In this document: positions 34,879 through 43,157 of the stretch, piece after piece
How positions within the stretch are numbered: the first letter of the stretch is position 1
How the letters are laid out: each line of letters begins with the position of its first letter
Source: Dolichospermum sp. DET69
Lineage (GTDB): Bacteria; Cyanobacteriota; Cyanobacteriia; Cyanobacteriales; Nostocaceae
DNA: 64,000 nt
Direction of reading: 5' to 3'
Assembly (NCBI GenBank): GCA_017355425.1
Contig: CP070233.1
Span: 3,017,501-3,081,500, forward strand
The notes under the pieces: model-generated
What the model was told of the DNA's origin: nothing
Database searches by the model: none
What the model saw: only the letters and a program-made list of their open reading frames with translations
Made by a program: the position numbers and the translations under genes

Positions 34879-35451
34879 TTAGATGAAAAAACTAGTGGGG
34901 AATTTTTCGGTAATCATCATTACAGGTTGATTTTGTGAAAACACTCGATAAGTCCGTGAAAAGAGGTTTTCATCTTTGTTAATTTTAAAATCCTCAGCTA
35001 AATTACCAGCAAGTTCTTGAGATAAATCAACAATTTCTTTAAAGGTTTCCACGCGATATTCTAACCAGAGTTTACCAATGGGTTTTACTGAGTTGAGTAA
35101 CTGTTCTTTAAATCTTGGATCTAGTCGGTCGGGAACCACCATAGATTCAGCGTAAACCCAGTTTTTTTGGCTAATTCTTCCTTGGAGAAATATTCTTCTT
35201 TTAATAACTTTGTTGCCAACTTCCAGATTTAAAAGAGGGATACTTTCAGTAATGTTGACTATTTCTTCAGAAAGTTTAATAATTGCAATCTTTTCTAATA
35301 GATAAATTTCCAGAATATCAGTTAAAGTTCCATCAGTAATTAAGATAATTCGCTGAAGTGTACTTAATTCAGCAAGTTCAATTGGGCTTCTGCTTAAACT
35401 ATCTTTCAATAATTCAATTTTACATTTATCAAGTTCTTCTGCCTGTAGCAT
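34879..35451 (-). CDS. Chorismate-lyase-like protein (DUF98/PF01947 type)
   Basis: Chorismate lyase splits chorismate into 4-hydroxybenzoate and pyruvate. The 190-residue product shows the family pattern: LSTLQRIILITDGTLTDILE at about 29-48, an Arg-rich RRIFLQGR segment, WVYAESMVVPDRL near 97-109 and a closing SRTYRVFSQNQPVMMITEKFP at about 165-185. The Arg residues and the terminal Glu match those that hold chorismate in this fold. A housekeeping homologue for plastoquinone is expected elsewhere in the genome, so this copy would be dedicated to the cluster. The match is by pattern only; an altered product is possible. AAGGAATT upstream of the ATG serves as ribosome-binding site. Confidence 0.7.
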   Translation of the reverse strand: MLQAEELDKCKIELLKDSLSRSPIELAELSTLQRIILITDGTLTDILEIYLLEKIAIIKLSEEIVNITESIPLLNLEVGNKVIKRRIFLQGRISQKNWVYAESMVVPDRLDPRFKEQLLNSVKPIGKLWLEYRVETFKEIVDLSQELAGNLAEDFKINKDENLFSRTYRVFSQNQPVMMITEKFPTSFFI

Positions 35452-35493
35452 GAAGATAATTCCTTAATTTACTAAATAATTAACCCGGTGTTA

Positions 35494-35604
35494 TGAGGTA
35501 CAAGAACCCCACCCCCCCTTCGGGTTCACCAGTCGCCTATGGAGGGAAACCCACCTACAGCGCTGGTTCACCGCAAGCGAGGAGGGGGCTAAGATGTACC
35601 TCAC
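35494..35604. repeat. Small element with 9-bp perfect inverted ends
   Basis: TGAGGTACA at 35494-35502 and TGTACCTCA at 35596-35604 are perfect reverse complements. Inside lie AGAACCCCACCCCCCC and GGAGGGGGCTAAGA, which also pair, and a CTATGGAGGGAAACCCACCTACAGC-like segment (35536-35560). The flanks show no clear target duplication. The TGAGGTACA end resembles that of the repeat at 29143. It lies between the chorismate-lyase-like gene and the broken sulfotransferase. Confidence 0.55.
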
Positions 35605-35715
35605 AAGAGCGGAAACCGCTGTATAATGGTGCGTTATGAACACACCCTACGAAATTGGATGATTTATTTTTTGGAAGTCCCTCAAGTCCCACCCATGCAA
35701 AATTTCAGATCAAAC

Positions 35716-35948
35716 TCAAAAATTGCCCCTTTCTAGAATATTAATGAGGTTTTCTAAATCTGGCAGGACTGTAGCCAGTTCCCTGGCGTTTTTGCGCCAT
35801 TTTTCCGCCGACGGGGTGGATAAGGTTCGTTGAGCGATCGCTAAAGGTTGAGAAAGCATTTGCTCAATATGTTGATCTTGATGGAGTTGGGCAAATTCGG
35901 CGATGTCGTTGATGGTTTTTTGCGATCGCTCAACCAAGTCCTGATAAT
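35716..35948 (-). pseudogene. Sulfotransferase, C-terminal part, cut off by an insertion sequence
   Basis: Reading on the minus strand from the insertion border, the frame continues QDLVERSQKTINDIAEF and runs to ILERGNF before its stop. This is the missing end of the sulfotransferase whose N-terminal part ends at 37472: joined at the ATAAT target site, the two give WHLVNYQDLVERSQ, with no lost base and no frameshift. The NYQDLVE segment corresponds to the RYEDLVENP motif found near the end of the catalytic domain in this family. The original protein would have been about 427 residues. This part alone lacks a start site and any PAPS-binding motif. Confidence 0.9.
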
Positions 35949-37476
35949 CAGTAAACCAAAAAGTTTTTTCCTGAAGGGAGATCGCCAAATACTGTGTAGT
36001 ATAAAATACTTTTTTATTCCCGATACTCTAATCAGCAGACATAGTATAGATAATAATTACTTATGATTAGCTGGTTAATAATTTCTTGACGCTAACCGGA
36101 TGGAATATAAATGCTTTCAACGACTTGATATTTCTTCTGTAGGGCTTGAGATAAAAAGGCTAACATCTGTTTGAGTGTAAAAAGTGTGCGATAAATTAAT
36201 CTACTACCTTTCCTTTTACGACTGATTTTGAGCCATAGTAGATTCACCCAGATGTTAATTAGAAGAAAGGATATTCCAATGAATAGTAATCTCAAGACTG
36301 GATTTTTGTTATTCGTCTTAATTCGACAAATATTTTTCAGACGATAACTGGTTTCAATGCCAAATCTTTTTCGATAATCTTGATAGATATAATTTAAATT
36401 TGTTTTGACCTTATAAGCAACATAAACAAAGTATTGAACCCCATGCTTTTTATGCTTTCCCTTTCTATATTTACAGACGATCCATAAATCAAATGTGACA
36501 AAATCATCTTTGTCTCTTGTAATAGTATAGGTAGTTTTATAACTTTTTTTACCCTTGAGGAATTGTTTGATTCCTCCTTTTTTTCCAGTCTTGATAGCAG
36601 GCATAAGAAAGGGAATATCTAATGCCTGTAACCATCTAATTACAGGAGTATTAAAAAATCCCCTATCCAAATAGAGTTTTTTTACATTTATTTTTAGGGA
36701 TTCAAGTTCTGCTAATAAATAAGTAATTAAAGCCACACTAGTATCTAATTGGCGAACACCTCTTATTGCTAGAGTTACACGCTTATTATTACTAATAACA
36801 TATAAAGTGGCATAGGCATAAAATGAATTAGTACCAGATTTAGCTTCACTTCGATATATGTAGGGTAATTCTGACGATGTTGGTTGACCATAATAACAAA
36901 TTAAATTTAAATCAATCGCTATTTTCAAACACCCTTTTTTTAATCCTAAAGGAATTCGACTTTTTAATGCTTGATTTATTTGCGCTTCTAATTCCTCAAA
37001 ATTGTTAATTTTATTGAGATGATATCTAATATCATTAGCTGTCGGAATATTTTTTAACAATTTAGCTGTGTTTTCAATACTGTCTCCAGTGCTGGCTGCT
37101 TTAACCAGAATCTCGAATAAAGTTTGTTGGTCACAGGCTCCTTGCGTTTCAATCGAAAAATTTTCTACTAAACACTGAATAACCTCATCAAGAGTTTCTG
37201 AGTCGGTTAAAACGAGTTCTTCTGTAGACTCGCCCCGCGTGGCTTTTGTTAGAGATGAAACAGTCAATTTTTTCAGCCAATATGCTACACACTACTTTCA
37301 TCATTTCATATTTTGATCCAGTGCAAATTATGATAACTATTTCTTATATATTTGGTATTCTATAGTACATGAGTATCTGTCGTATTTTGTTAGTGATGCC
37401 TGCTGCGTCTGTAGCAATAGCGTCAGCACTCCGTAAAAATCACTCTTTGGGAAAAACTTTTTGGTTTACTGATAAT
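35944..37476. mobile_element. ISH3-like insertion sequence, 1523 bp, inside a sulfotransferase gene
   Basis: The element proper is 35949-37471. Its ends are CAGTAAACCAAAAAGTTTTTT on the left and, inverted, CAGTAAACCAAAAAGTTTTTC on the right. ATAAT occurs on both sides (35944-35948 and 37472-37476) and is the 5-bp target duplication; removing the element and one copy restores the sulfotransferase frame exactly. A single transposase gene (36092-37267) fills it. Size, end length and a 5-bp duplication fit the ISH3 family. The intact frame of both gene halves suggests a recent insertion. Confidence 0.92.
36092..37267 (-). CDS. ISH3-like DDE transposase
   Basis: The 391-residue product has the expected DDE layout: the first Asp in KIAIDLNLICYYG (about 119-131), the second in KKLYLDRGFFN (about 196-206), and the Glu in YQDYRKRFGIETSYRL near 303-318, the Y-x2-R-x3-IE signature of IS4-related transposases. 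The insertion domain between the second Asp and the Glu is beta-rich, as in ISH3 and IS4 proteins. The N-terminal 100 residues form helical DNA-binding segments. The gene is undamaged and its element has both ends, so the element may still move. Confidence 0.88.
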   Translation of the reverse strand: MTVSSLTKATRGESTEELVLTDSETLDEVIQCLVENFSIETQGACDQQTLFEILVKAASTGDSIENTAKLLKNIPTANDIRYHLNKINNFEELEAQINQALKSRIPLGLKKGCLKIAIDLNLICYYGQPTSSELPYIYRSEAKSGTNSFYAYATLYVISNNKRVTLAIRGVRQLDTSVALITYLLAELESLKINVKKLYLDRGFFNTPVIRWLQALDIPFLMPAIKTGKKGGIKQFLKGKKSYKTTYTITRDKDDFVTFDLWIVCKYRKGKHKKHGVQYFVYVAYKVKTNLNYIYQDYRKRFGIETSYRLKNICRIKTNNKNPVLRLLFIGISFLLINIWVNLLWLKISRKRKGSRLIYRTLFTLKQMLAFLSQALQKKYQVVESIYIPSG

Positions 37477-38527
37477 TAACTAAGTGCCAACAAGAGGAAT
37501 CCAGGGTTTTTAAGTCTTCTATCAGGCAAGAATTCGCTGTTTTCCACTGATGAGCAGCAATTTCGACCAATGAGGACTTTTGCAAAGATGACCATTCGGG
37601 AACGAGGAGAAAACTCCAATTGCGATAAGGCCAACCTGGTAGGGGTTGATAGGAAATAAACCGCTGCGATCGCCATCCTTCCATCAAACTACTGATATTT
37701 TCTTTAGGATCTCGATAGAGATAGATAAAGAGAGCATCAGGAAATATAGCCTTTATAAAAGGAACTCTGAAGGCATTTTTGGGTGTTTTCTCCAAAAAAC
37801 GAATTTTATTTGGCCGTTCTGACTCAGGAAGATGGAGATATTTCACTCCTTCCCGATTTTGCAATTGTTGAACAAAGCGTTTTTTCAGATTTAAACCAAT
37901 TTCTGAGGTAGCATCACTTTCTATCAAGCGATTAGAACTAAAATTTCGCGCTCTTGGGTGTAATGCAGGGATTCCTTCGATAATTTCGTGACTTTCATCG
38001 CCAATTGTCCACAAATCGGGAAATTGAGCTAGGGTTTCAAATAATAAGCTACTCCCGGCTCTAGGTGCAGAAACGATAAAAATTGGCTTTGTAAACTCTG
38101 GAATCAGGAAATTTTGGTTTTCATCTCCCTCTAACTTGGCTTTGAGCTTGCTTCTGGCTATAGATAGCTGCTTATTCAAGGGTACGGAAACAGGTTTGGG
38201 TGTTGACAACATGGAAATAATGACGTTAACTGCTCTATTTGCTGTTCCTGATGGGGGTAGCCATTTTTTCGCCACGGGGGCTATTCTTTCGCCAAAATCT
38301 GCGATCAAATCACTATAGGCTAGTTCCCCTCGGTAGTCTTTTCCAAAGTCTGTAAAAGCCTTTTGCCATTGATATTTAAAGTCTTCCAACCTCTGGATCA
38401 ATTGCTCTATATCCATTTGAGGAATTGGGGAATTTTTGATATCCCCCAAAATTGCGATCGCTTGTTCCTCAATTTCCGAGGGAGTTAAAATTGGTAAATC
38501 ATTGAGTTCGGACACCGGTAAATTCAT
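37472..38527 (-). pseudogene. Sulfotransferase, N-terminal part, cut off by an insertion sequence
   Basis: The frame starts at an ATG at 38527 and runs 352 codons to the ATAAT target site; inside the insertion it gains one Gln and stops. The PAPS-binding loop is in FIVSAPRAGSSLLFETLAQ at about 150-168, and LFIYLYRDPKENISSLMEG near 267-285 is the 3'-phosphate site. The catalytic domain is therefore almost whole, but the last 75 residues are at 35716-35948. The 140-residue N-terminal extension before the PAPS loop is unusual for a sulfotransferase. If the cluster is still expressed, this modification is probably missing in this strain. Confidence 0.9.
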
Positions 38528-38533
38528 GTGACT

Positions 38534-39823
38534 CTATCTGATATTTTTCAAAGATGCTGCTAAGGTTTCCCCTACATAGTCTCCATACAGAATGCCTTTG
38601 GAGGTTAATTCAATTTCTGTGTCCGATACTTTGATAAAACCTCCGCTTTCCAGTTGGTTTAAAGTTCCACCGCAGAGAAATTGTAATTTAAATCCGTGTC
38701 TTTGCTGAAATTTAGCTAGATCAAAGCGTAATAGCTTCATACCCAGCAAAACCTCTCTTACCATCCTATCTAAGCTGGTAAACTGATAACCACGCGCTAA
38801 GGGTAGTTCTCCTGTTGTCATCAGGCTGGTATATTTTTCCATGTCGCTGGTATTTTGCAGCAAAGAATGGCCTAAATATCCGAATGCAGACACCCCAAAG
38901 CCATAAAAGTCCACTTCTTGCCAAATATTGAAGATGTATTCGCTGCGATCGCTTGGGTTCTTGGTATAAGTAAAATGACTCCAAGGGTGATAATTCGCTC
39001 GTTCAAACCGTTCCATCGCTAACTGCATAAACTGCATTTCTAGCTCTTCTGATGGTAATTCTATGGTTTCTTGACGGACACCTTGCTGAAATACCTCTGT
39101 ATTCGCAAAGGCTTCCATTTTGTAAACTGTAATACTTTCTACCCCTGTTTTCAGAGCGCTTTCTAGGCTTTCTTTCCAGGTTTCTGTGGTTTCTCCAGCT
39201 AATCCACTCAATAAATCAATATTAATTGACCATTGCCCATTACCGGCTTTTTGAGCCACATCTATCGCTCGATAAGCCTGTTTTTCATCATGTCCCCGGC
39301 CACTTAATTTAATGATTTCATTATTAAAAGACTGGATTCCTAAACTCAGACGATTTACCCCTATTTCTCTGAGAACATTCATTTTTGATGGAGAAACACT
39401 CAGAGGTTCTGCTTCCACTGAAAACTGGATTCTTTCATCAAAAAGATGGAAATTTTCCCGTAAAGCTGAGACAATTTGCACCAGGTGATTTTCTTCTAAT
39501 ACTGTGGGCGTTCCTCCACCAAAATAAACGGCTTTAATGGGTCTTTTACTTAAGTTAAATTTCTCTGCAACCATTTTAATTTCTTGGCAGAGCGCATCTA
39601 CATATCCAGGGATTTCCGGTCTTTCTTTGAGATCAACGGTTTTGTAATAACAGAAAGCACATCGTTGGGTACAAAAAGGAATATGAATATAAAGACAAAG
39701 AGGATCTTCTTGGAGTTTTTCATTCACTACGCCTCTTTTCCACTGCCGAAACGGGGGATAATTAGGATTTAGTGGCAGACGCTTAGGGGTTTGGATTTCC
39801 GAACGTTCAACTGTTAAAGTCAT
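38534..39823 (-). CDS. HemN-like radical SAM enzyme
   Basis: The 429-residue product has the iron-sulfur motif in YIHIPFCTQRCAFCYYK: Cys51, Cys55 and Cys58, spacing CxxxCxxC. GGGTPT near 105 and the SVEAEPLS and SIGIQSF-like stretches (here LSLGIQSFNNE) that follow are those of HemN/HemW relatives. The C-terminal HemN domain is present at about 350-425. True heme-pathway HemN works on coproporphyrinogen; relatives in natural-product clusters act as methyltransferases or cyclopropane-forming enzymes using two SAM molecules. Its place in the cluster, six bases from a sulfotransferase gene, favours a pathway role such as methylation over heme synthesis. The exact chemistry is not predictable. 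Confidence 0.85.
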   Translation of the reverse strand: MTLTVERSEIQTPKRLPLNPNYPPFRQWKRGVVNEKLQEDPLCLYIHIPFCTQRCAFCYYKTVDLKERPEIPGYVDALCQEIKMVAEKFNLSKRPIKAVYFGGGTPTVLEENHLVQIVSALRENFHLFDERIQFSVEAEPLSVSPSKMNVLREIGVNRLSLGIQSFNNEIIKLSGRGHDEKQAYRAIDVAQKAGNGQWSINIDLLSGLAGETTETWKESLESALKTGVESITVYKMEAFANTEVFQQGVRQETIELPSEELEMQFMQLAMERFERANYHPWSHFTYTKNPSDRSEYIFNIWQEVDFYGFGVSAFGYLGHSLLQNTSDMEKYTSLMTTGELPLARGYQFTSLDRMVREVLLGMKLLRFDLAKFQQRHGFKLQFLCGGTLNQLESGGFIKVSDTEIELTSKGILYGDYVGETLAASLKNIR

Positions 39824-39927
39824 GATTTTTAATAACCTAGTGTGTATTGAGAAATGCTGATTAACATTGGGTGTAGAAAACCACGACTACAAAGGTATTT
39901 CTGCGAACTCCCTATCATGTTTAGTGG

Positions 39928-40197
39928 TTAACTTTTTACATTTTCTGGCATTTTCTGAGCAATACAATCAGCTAAAACATTGAGGTTACTAAAGGATTCT
40001 AGATTTAACTCAGAGTCAAAAAACTCAATATTAAAACGCTTTTCGGTTAAGGCAATTAATTCCACAATGGCGATGGAATCTAATCCTAATCCGTCTTCAA
40101 ATAGGGAAACTGTTTCATCAATTTCTTCTTCTTTAAGGTTGACATCCAACTCTTGGGCGATAACAGTTTTCAGTTGATTAACGATGGTTGTAGTCAT
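39928..40197 (-). CDS. Acyl carrier protein
   Basis: The 89-residue product has the phosphopantetheine site in DGLGLDSIAIVELIALTEK, with Ser at about residue 45 in the DSI motif. The four-helix pattern and acidic composition are those of stand-alone carrier proteins. I use the ATG at 40197; an upstream ATG would reach back into the preceding gene. The start lies two bases after the stop of the adenylating enzyme gene, so the two are translated together and the enzyme most likely loads this carrier. It differs from fatty-acid ACP, whose motif is usually ADSLD. Confidence 0.9.
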   Translation of the reverse strand: MTTTIVNQLKTVIAQELDVNLKEEEIDETVSLFEDGLGLDSIAIVELIALTEKRFNIEFFDSELNLESFSNLNVLADCIAQKMPENVKS

Positions 40198-40198
40198 T

Positions 40199-41629
40199 TC
40201 AAGACCTCTTTGGTAAAACACTAATTAATTTTTGTCTATCAATCTTACCATTGGGTAACATTGGTAAGGTTTTGATAATAAGTATTTGATCGGGAATAGC
40301 CCGCTTCAATAAGATATTAAAACATGATGCTTTAATATCAGTTTCATCAAGATTGGCACTCTTTGACAAGATACAGAAAGCAACTAAACCTTTCCCCCTT
40401 TGACTTTCCCCGTAGGATTCTACCACAACGGTTTCAATTCCCGTAATCTTTTCCATATTCTTTTCAATATCAGAAAATAATACTAAAAATCCATCACGGT
40501 TAACGCTGCGATCGCATCTTCCCCAAACTTCTAGATGACCTTCTGCACGGAGTTTTCCCAGGTCTTTCATGGCTATATAACCATCTGGCTCTGTTTGTTC
40601 GGGTATAATTGGCTGACCTGCTGTATCAACATAACCATCAAAACCATAAGGATGATGACAGTAAATCTCTCCAACCCCTTGTTCTTGAGCGTCTACAGAC
40701 TGGGGTTTTATTCGTATTTTTACCCCAGACATAGGTAAACCCACAGTTTGACAACGCACATCTTTTTCGTCTTTGGGACTACCAGCAGCGATCGCTCCCA
40801 TTTCTGTACTACCGTATAATTTAACTAAACAGCCAAAATTCTGTTCATACTTCGTAAAGGTATCCTCTTTAATCCCATCTCCCGCAATTACCGTCAGTTT
40901 ATAATCTCTAGCTGATTTTCGTCCTTTAATTAAGGTTTTGCAAAAGCTAGGAGTCATAAAAGCGACATTAGGATTAAAGTCTTTTTCTCTTTGCAAATAT
41001 CTGAGTAGGTTTGCACCTTTTTGCAGATCAATAGCAGCACCAACGGCTACACTGGGAAGAAAAGCAGCCCCCAAACCATACATATGATAAAGAGGGACAG
41101 GAATAGCAACTCGATCATTAGGGCTTAATGTCAGTCTTTCCACACAATTAAGAGCATTTTTTAGCACTTGCTCATGGGAGTGAACAACCATTTTGGGATT
41201 TCCCGTACTCCCAGATGTCCGCATATACAGCTTTTTTCCCCCATCATTAATCGGTTGATATTCCTCGTTTTCGGTGATTTTTAACCAACTATCAAATTTT
41301 GTGAGGTCATCTATTTTTCCTAGATTTTCCCTAGTTGGGATCATTTGATAGTGACAAAATGAAGGAATAACAGCAGGTTGATCTGCTTGAGGTAGCAAGA
41401 GAAAACTATACCCTTTTTCCAGCAAATACAACAAAGTTAAGGCACTAGGCAGGGAATTTTCACATTCTAGAGCTAAACAGTCTGTAATACTAATCTTGTT
41501 TTTTTCCAAGAATATTGATAAATCCTCGAAAATGTCTATAACATCCTGCCAAGAACAGGTTAATTGTCCATCAGTTAGGGTGCTTTCTGGCTGTAAACTC
41601 AGAGCAGGGGTATTTTGAGTAAAAAACAT
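40199..41629 (-). CDS. Acyl/aryl-AMP ligase (ANL superfamily)
   Basis: ANL enzymes activate a carboxylic acid as an AMP ester and pass it to a thiol. The 476-residue product has the phosphate loop in LYMRTSGSTGNPKMVVHSH near 134-152, YGSTEMGAIA near 275-284, GEIYCHHP and a later GRCDRSVNRDGF hinge region, and the C-terminal catalytic Lys in LPNGKIDRQKL near 459-469. The length is at the short end of the family, as in aryl acid ligases. The gene sits directly before a carrier protein gene, and a chorismate-lyase-like gene is in the same cluster, so 4-hydroxybenzoate is a reasonable candidate substrate. That is inference; no specificity code was read. Confidence 0.88.
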   Translation of the reverse strand: MFFTQNTPALSLQPESTLTDGQLTCSWQDVIDIFEDLSIFLEKNKISITDCLALECENSLPSALTLLYLLEKGYSFLLLPQADQPAVIPSFCHYQMIPTRENLGKIDDLTKFDSWLKITENEEYQPINDGGKKLYMRTSGSTGNPKMVVHSHEQVLKNALNCVERLTLSPNDRVAIPVPLYHMYGLGAAFLPSVAVGAAIDLQKGANLLRYLQREKDFNPNVAFMTPSFCKTLIKGRKSARDYKLTVIAGDGIKEDTFTKYEQNFGCLVKLYGSTEMGAIAAGSPKDEKDVRCQTVGLPMSGVKIRIKPQSVDAQEQGVGEIYCHHPYGFDGYVDTAGQPIIPEQTEPDGYIAMKDLGKLRAEGHLEVWGRCDRSVNRDGFLVLFSDIEKNMEKITGIETVVVESYGESQRGKGLVAFCILSKSANLDETDIKASCFNILLKRAIPDQILIIKTLPMLPNGKIDRQKLISVLPKRS

Positions 41630-41748
41630 GATTAATCAATTTCGGCGCTTAAATTTCAGCACTTTAACACCTGAGATAACAAAATTTTCGGGCGATCGCT
41701 GCTAAAAAAATTTAAAAAATACAATTGTTTAGATATTTTGACAAAATC

Positions 41749-41782
41749 ACGTCCGTAGTATAACATACGTCCGTAGTATAAC
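41749..41782. promoter_or_regulatory. Two 16-bp direct repeats in the divergent promoter region
   Basis: ACGTCCGTAGTATAAC occurs at 41749-41764 and again, perfectly, at 41767-41782, a period of 18 bp. The pair lies 30 bases before the APS kinase start and 120 bases before the start of the leftward biosynthetic operon. Its place in the shared control region suggests binding by a regulator acting on both transcripts. It is seen nowhere else in the window. Confidence 0.55.
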
Positions 41783-41811
41783 CTAAGCAAGCAAACATAC
41801 CAGGTACTCTT

Positions 41812-42351
41812 ATGGAAAAAAAACGGGGTTTTATACTGTGGCTGACAGGACTCAGCGGTGCAGGTAAAAGTACACTTTCTCACGGCATAGAGAGTGTACT
41901 CAAGGAACGCGGAATTTCAGTAGAAGTTCTAGATGGAGATATAGTCAGAACAAATCTTTCCCAAGGTCTGAGCTTTAGCAAAGAAGACCGCGATACTAAT
42001 GTTTATCGTGTTGGCTTTGTTGCAAATCTACTGAGCCGAAATCAAGTAGGAGTAATTGTTTCTTTAATTAGTCCCTATCGGGATGTGAGAAATAAACTGC
42101 GTGAAACAACAACAAATTTTATAGAAGTATATGTTAGTGCCTCTTTAGAGGTTTGTGAAGCCAGAGATGTGAAAGGTCTTTATTTAAAAGCTAGAAGTGG
42201 AGAGATTAAAGGCTTTACTGGCATTGATGATCCTTATGAAAAACCAATTAATCCTGATATTGTTTGTGATACGTCAGTTGAAACTATCGAGGAAAGTATA
42301 GCTAAGGTAATTGGTTTTCTCACAGAACAAAATTACCTTACAGATGCGTAA
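41812..42351 (+). CDS. cysC: Adenylylsulfate (APS) kinase
   Basis: APS kinase phosphorylates adenylyl sulfate to PAPS, the sulfate donor of sulfotransferases. The 179-residue product has the Walker A loop GLSGAGKST at 13-21, VLDGDIVRTNLS near 39-50, the conserved GFSKEDRDTNVYRVGFVA-type segment (here SFSKEDRDTN), ISPYRDVRN and KGLYLKARSGEIKGFTGIDDPYE near 117-139. All match the family. It is transcribed away from the biosynthetic operon from a shared control region. Placing a PAPS maker beside three sulfotransferase genes strongly suggests one function. Cyanobacterial sulfotransferase clusters often carry such a gene. Confidence 0.93.
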   Translation: MEKKRGFILWLTGLSGAGKSTLSHGIESVLKERGISVEVLDGDIVRTNLSQGLSFSKEDRDTNVYRVGFVANLLSRNQVGVIVSLISPYRDVRNKLRETTTNFIEVYVSASLEVCEARDVKGLYLKARSGEIKGFTGIDDPYEKPINPDIVCDTSVETIEESIAKVIGFLTEQNYLTDA

Positions 42352-42545
42352 GCTGTCACGGATTTAAATTGTTGCTTGAGACAAGGGAACAGGCTTCGCT
42401 GTGAGCGTTAGTGGTCAGTGAGCCTCTCCAACTGCCGAACGGGAACAGATAAGAGTTTGATGGTTTAATTTTCTCACTTCACTAAATCAAATTTAGCTGC
42501 GTATTAGCTTAATTCATAATTGCAGTAGTTCAGAGTGGAGTTGAG

Positions 42546-42775
42546 TATAGTTGGTTGAGGCGATCGCTTACTTCTACTAAAGTATCACCTAATTCTTCTA
42601 ATCGGCGAACCAGTAGATAATTTACTGTTTCTGTTTGACAATCAGTTAATAATTGTTGTAATTGGCTACGTTTCCCTAAATCTTCATAAATTTTATCTAC
42701 TTCCCAACCCCAATCATTTTGATTGGGAACGTTATCAAGTAATGGATCTGTATAAATATAAACTATTATTTTCAT
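42546..42775 (-). pseudogene. Recombinase gene fragment, direct copy of the 5' end at 26.7-26.9 kb
   Basis: From the ATG at 42775 the frame encodes MKIIVYIYTDPLLD and onward to DRLNQL, then diverges and stops. About 225 bases match 26674-26905 with only a few differences near the inner end and two (G/T and A/T) within the body. The match begins at the start codon and ends just past the GCGATCGC site. Only the first quarter of the resolvase-like domain is kept, so it cannot work. It has the same orientation as the complete gene, so it is a direct repeat flanking the biosynthetic cluster. Confidence 0.9.
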
Positions 42776-42921
42776 AGTGAGAAATAGGGGAGAATTACAT
42801 CTTTTTCTCAATTATTAATGGCAAAAACTTGCTCATTCTCCTAATTATAAGATACGGATGACATTTTTGGAGGTGTTGCCTAAACTGTGAGTCTGAAAAC
42901 TGATCAAGCTATTCCCCTTTA

Positions 42922-43110
42922 AGAGGATGTTTGAAAAGTTTTTAATGTATAAATAAACCCCTCTTGTAAACCTCTCCCCGAAGCGAGGAGAGGCTTTGAA
43001 ACCCCCCTTCCCTCGTAGGGAAGGGGGGCAGGGGGGTTAGGTTTTTGGAGATTATCGGTTTCATCTAATACTTTATGGCTAACGCCACGCTTCGCTATCA
43101 AACAACCTCT
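42922..43110. repeat. Family A repeat without inserted element
   Basis: AGAGGATGTTTGAAAAG at 42922 is matched in inverse by the terminal TATCAAACAACCTCT at 43096-43110. The interior has CTCTCCCCGAAGCGAGGAGAG and CCCCCCTTCCCTCG/AGGGAAGGGGGG hairpins, and GGCTAACGCCACGCTTCGC near the right end, as in the other copies. At 189 bp it shows the element's basic size and serves as the empty form for comparison. Confidence 0.75.
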
Positions 43111-43112
43111 AA

Positions 43113-43157
43113 GTGAGGTATAAGAAGTCAGAATTAAACGCAGATAATTTTGTAGTT
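43113..43157. repeat. Short interspersed repeat (family D), copy 2
   Basis: Read on the minus strand, this segment matches 29143-29193 through ACAAAATTATCTGCGTT and AATTCTGACTTC, with single-base changes and a deletion. It abuts the right end of the family A repeat. Confidence 0.55.

Noticed and set aside
26933-42351. Saxitoxin or cylindrospermopsin cluster
   Set aside because: Those also have sulfotransferase and APS kinase genes, but their PKS-type and amidinotransferase genes are absent here.
42546-42775. A functional short recombinase
   Set aside because: Only the first 75 residues remain, and the Recombinase and zinc-ribbon domains are missing.
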